NCBI GenBank assembly: GCA_024640665.1 | Contig: JAHEEO010000053.1 | Location: 1 to 14,713, forward strand | Origin: Rhodospirillales bacterium | GTDB lineage: Bacteria; Pseudomonadota; Gammaproteobacteria; Steroidobacterales; Rariloculaceae | Length of the DNA: 14,713 nt | Direction: 5' to 3' | Program-made: the position numbers and the translations under genes | In this document: positions 13,809 through 14,713 of the stretch, one piece after another | Layout of the letters: each line of letters begins with the position of its first letter | How positions within the stretch are numbered: position 1 is the first letter of the stretch | The notes under the pieces: model-generated | Databases searched by the model: none | What the model saw: the letters and a program-made list of their open reading frames with translations, nothing else | What the model was told of the DNA's origin: nothing

Positions 13809-14713
13809 TTGCAATTTGACATAGCCATCATTGGCGGCGGCCACAACGGACTCGTCTGCTCGGCGTATCTCGCCGAGGCCGGGCTCAAAGTGCTCGTGCT
13901 AGAACAGCGCGAGATTGTAGGCGGTGCAGCCGTGACCGAGGAGTTTCATCCAGGCTATCGAAACTCCACTGCCAGCTATACCGTCAGTCTGCTGCAACCG
14001 AAAATCATCGAAGACTTGAGACTTTACAAACACGGCCTGCAAATTATCGAGCGGCCGTTCTCGAATTTCTTGCCGCTGGGCAATGGCAACCATTTGCGCA
14101 CGGGCGAGTCGTTAGCAGCAACACAACGGCTGTTCGCGCGCCATTCACCACGCGATGCGGCAAATCTGCCTGCCTATTTCGCGATGCTAACCGAGGCCGT
14201 TCGATTTATGCGCCAGTGGGTGTTAAAAACGCCGCCGAATCGGGGCGGCGGACTTAAATCGATCGTGGACGCTGGGCGCTCCGCGATGGAACTGCGCCGC
14301 CTGCCGCTGCAATCGCAAGCCGCGCTGCTAGACCTGTTCACAAAAAGCGCTGGAGAAATCCTCGACGACTACTTTGAGAACGATGCAATAAAGGCATTGT
14401 TCGGATTCGATTCGATCGTCGGCAGCTTTGCGAGCCCATACACACCGGGATCTGCATATGTGCTGCTGCATCACGTTTTCGGTGAAACCAATGGCAAGCC
14501 AGGCACCTGGGGCCACGCCATTGGCGGCATGGGCGCCATTACGCAAGCCATGCTGTCCGAAGCGCTGGCGCGCGGCGTGACCGTCCGAACAAACGCGCGT
14601 GTTTCCGAGGTACTGACGAATAACGGCAGGACCACAGGCTTGATAATAGACGAAAAAGACGAGATTTCAGTGCCAAGAATTGCGGCTAATGTCACCCCAA
14701 AACGACTGTTTGA
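13809..14713 (+). CDS. FAD-dependent phytoene-desaturase-like oxidoreductase, 3' end missing
   Basis: 301 codons are visible before the window ends in frame, so the gene continues. Starting at TTG, the protein opens with the dinucleotide-binding beta-alpha-beta fold: D-I-A-I-I-G-G-G-H-N-G-L-V-C-S-A-Y-L-A-E-A-G, then V-L-V-L-E-Q-R-E-I-V-G-G-A-A. This is a GxGxxG-type FAD site with the ribose-binding Glu and the G-G-A-A loop. Later F-G-F-D-S-I-V-G-S-F-A-S-P-Y-T-P-G and W-G-H-A-I-G-G-M-G-A-I-T-Q-A-M match the PYROXD2/CrtI-related NAD(P)/FAD oxidoreductases. These oxidise or isomerise varied lipophilic substrates; carotenoid synthesis is not implied, since no crt neighbours are seen. No signal peptide. 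It is divergent from the five-gene operon across a 105-bp gap that should hold both promoters. Confidence 0.9.
   Translation, partial: MQFDIAIIGGGHNGLVCSAYLAEAGLKVLVLEQREIVGGAAVTEEFHPGYRNSTASYTVSLLQPKIIEDLRLYKHGLQIIERPFSNFLPLGNGNHLRTGESLAATQRLFARHSPRDAANLPAYFAMLTEAVRFMRQWVLKTPPNRGGGLKSIVDAGRSAMELRRLPLQSQAALLDLFTKSAGEILDDYFENDAIKALFGFDSIVGSFASPYTPGSAYVLLHHVFGETNGKPGTWGHAIGGMGAITQAMLSEALARGVTVRTNARVSEVLTNNGRTTGLIIDEKDEISVPRIAANVTPKRLF

Overview
The window reads as chromosomal DNA of a Gram-negative proteobacterium, most likely a marine or soil gammaproteobacterium. This is an inference from exported proteins with Sec and lipoprotein signals, TonB-box-like peptides, DUF3179/DUF3750/DUF6607-type proteins, a PHB-depolymerase-like esterase and moderate G+C. 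I see no rRNA, tRNA, CRISPR array, insertion sequence or phage gene. Two genes run off the edges: a PLP aminotransferase at the left and an FAD oxidoreductase at the right.

Left part (1-7000): the end of a class I aminotransferase faces a glutathione S-transferase. Next comes a small unknown ORF, then a two-gene cluster of small envelope proteins (2440-3096) behind a perfect 16-bp palindrome. The first of these is exported and carries a 16-residue TonB-box-like peptide twice. The second is a small C-terminally anchored membrane protein whose apparent start lies in a different frame, suggesting a frameshift. On the minus strand a cupin gene precedes a DUF3179 gene. After a 500-bp gap comes a PHB-depolymerase-family esterase, facing a SleB-type cell wall hydrolase; a strong 10-bp stem between the two is the likely shared terminator.

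Right part (7366-13703): five minus-strand genes are tightly packed. In transcription order they encode a DUF3750 protein, an MBL-fold hydrolase with two EF-hand loops inserted in its catalytic domain, a DUF6607 protein, a protein with two NTF2-like halves (DUF8021-like) and an eight-heme cytochrome lipoprotein with a HEAT/TPR tail. The first three genes overlap and the fourth follows within 16 nt. All five products carry an export signal or membrane anchor, so this looks like one envelope-located hydrolytic/redox operon of unknown purpose. A phytoene-desaturase-like FAD oxidoreductase (TTG start, strong ribosome binding site) is transcribed divergently.

The best candidates for something undescribed are this five-gene operon, especially the EF-hand MBL enzyme with its altered metal motif, and the twin TonB-box small secreted protein with its palindrome and frameshifted partner.
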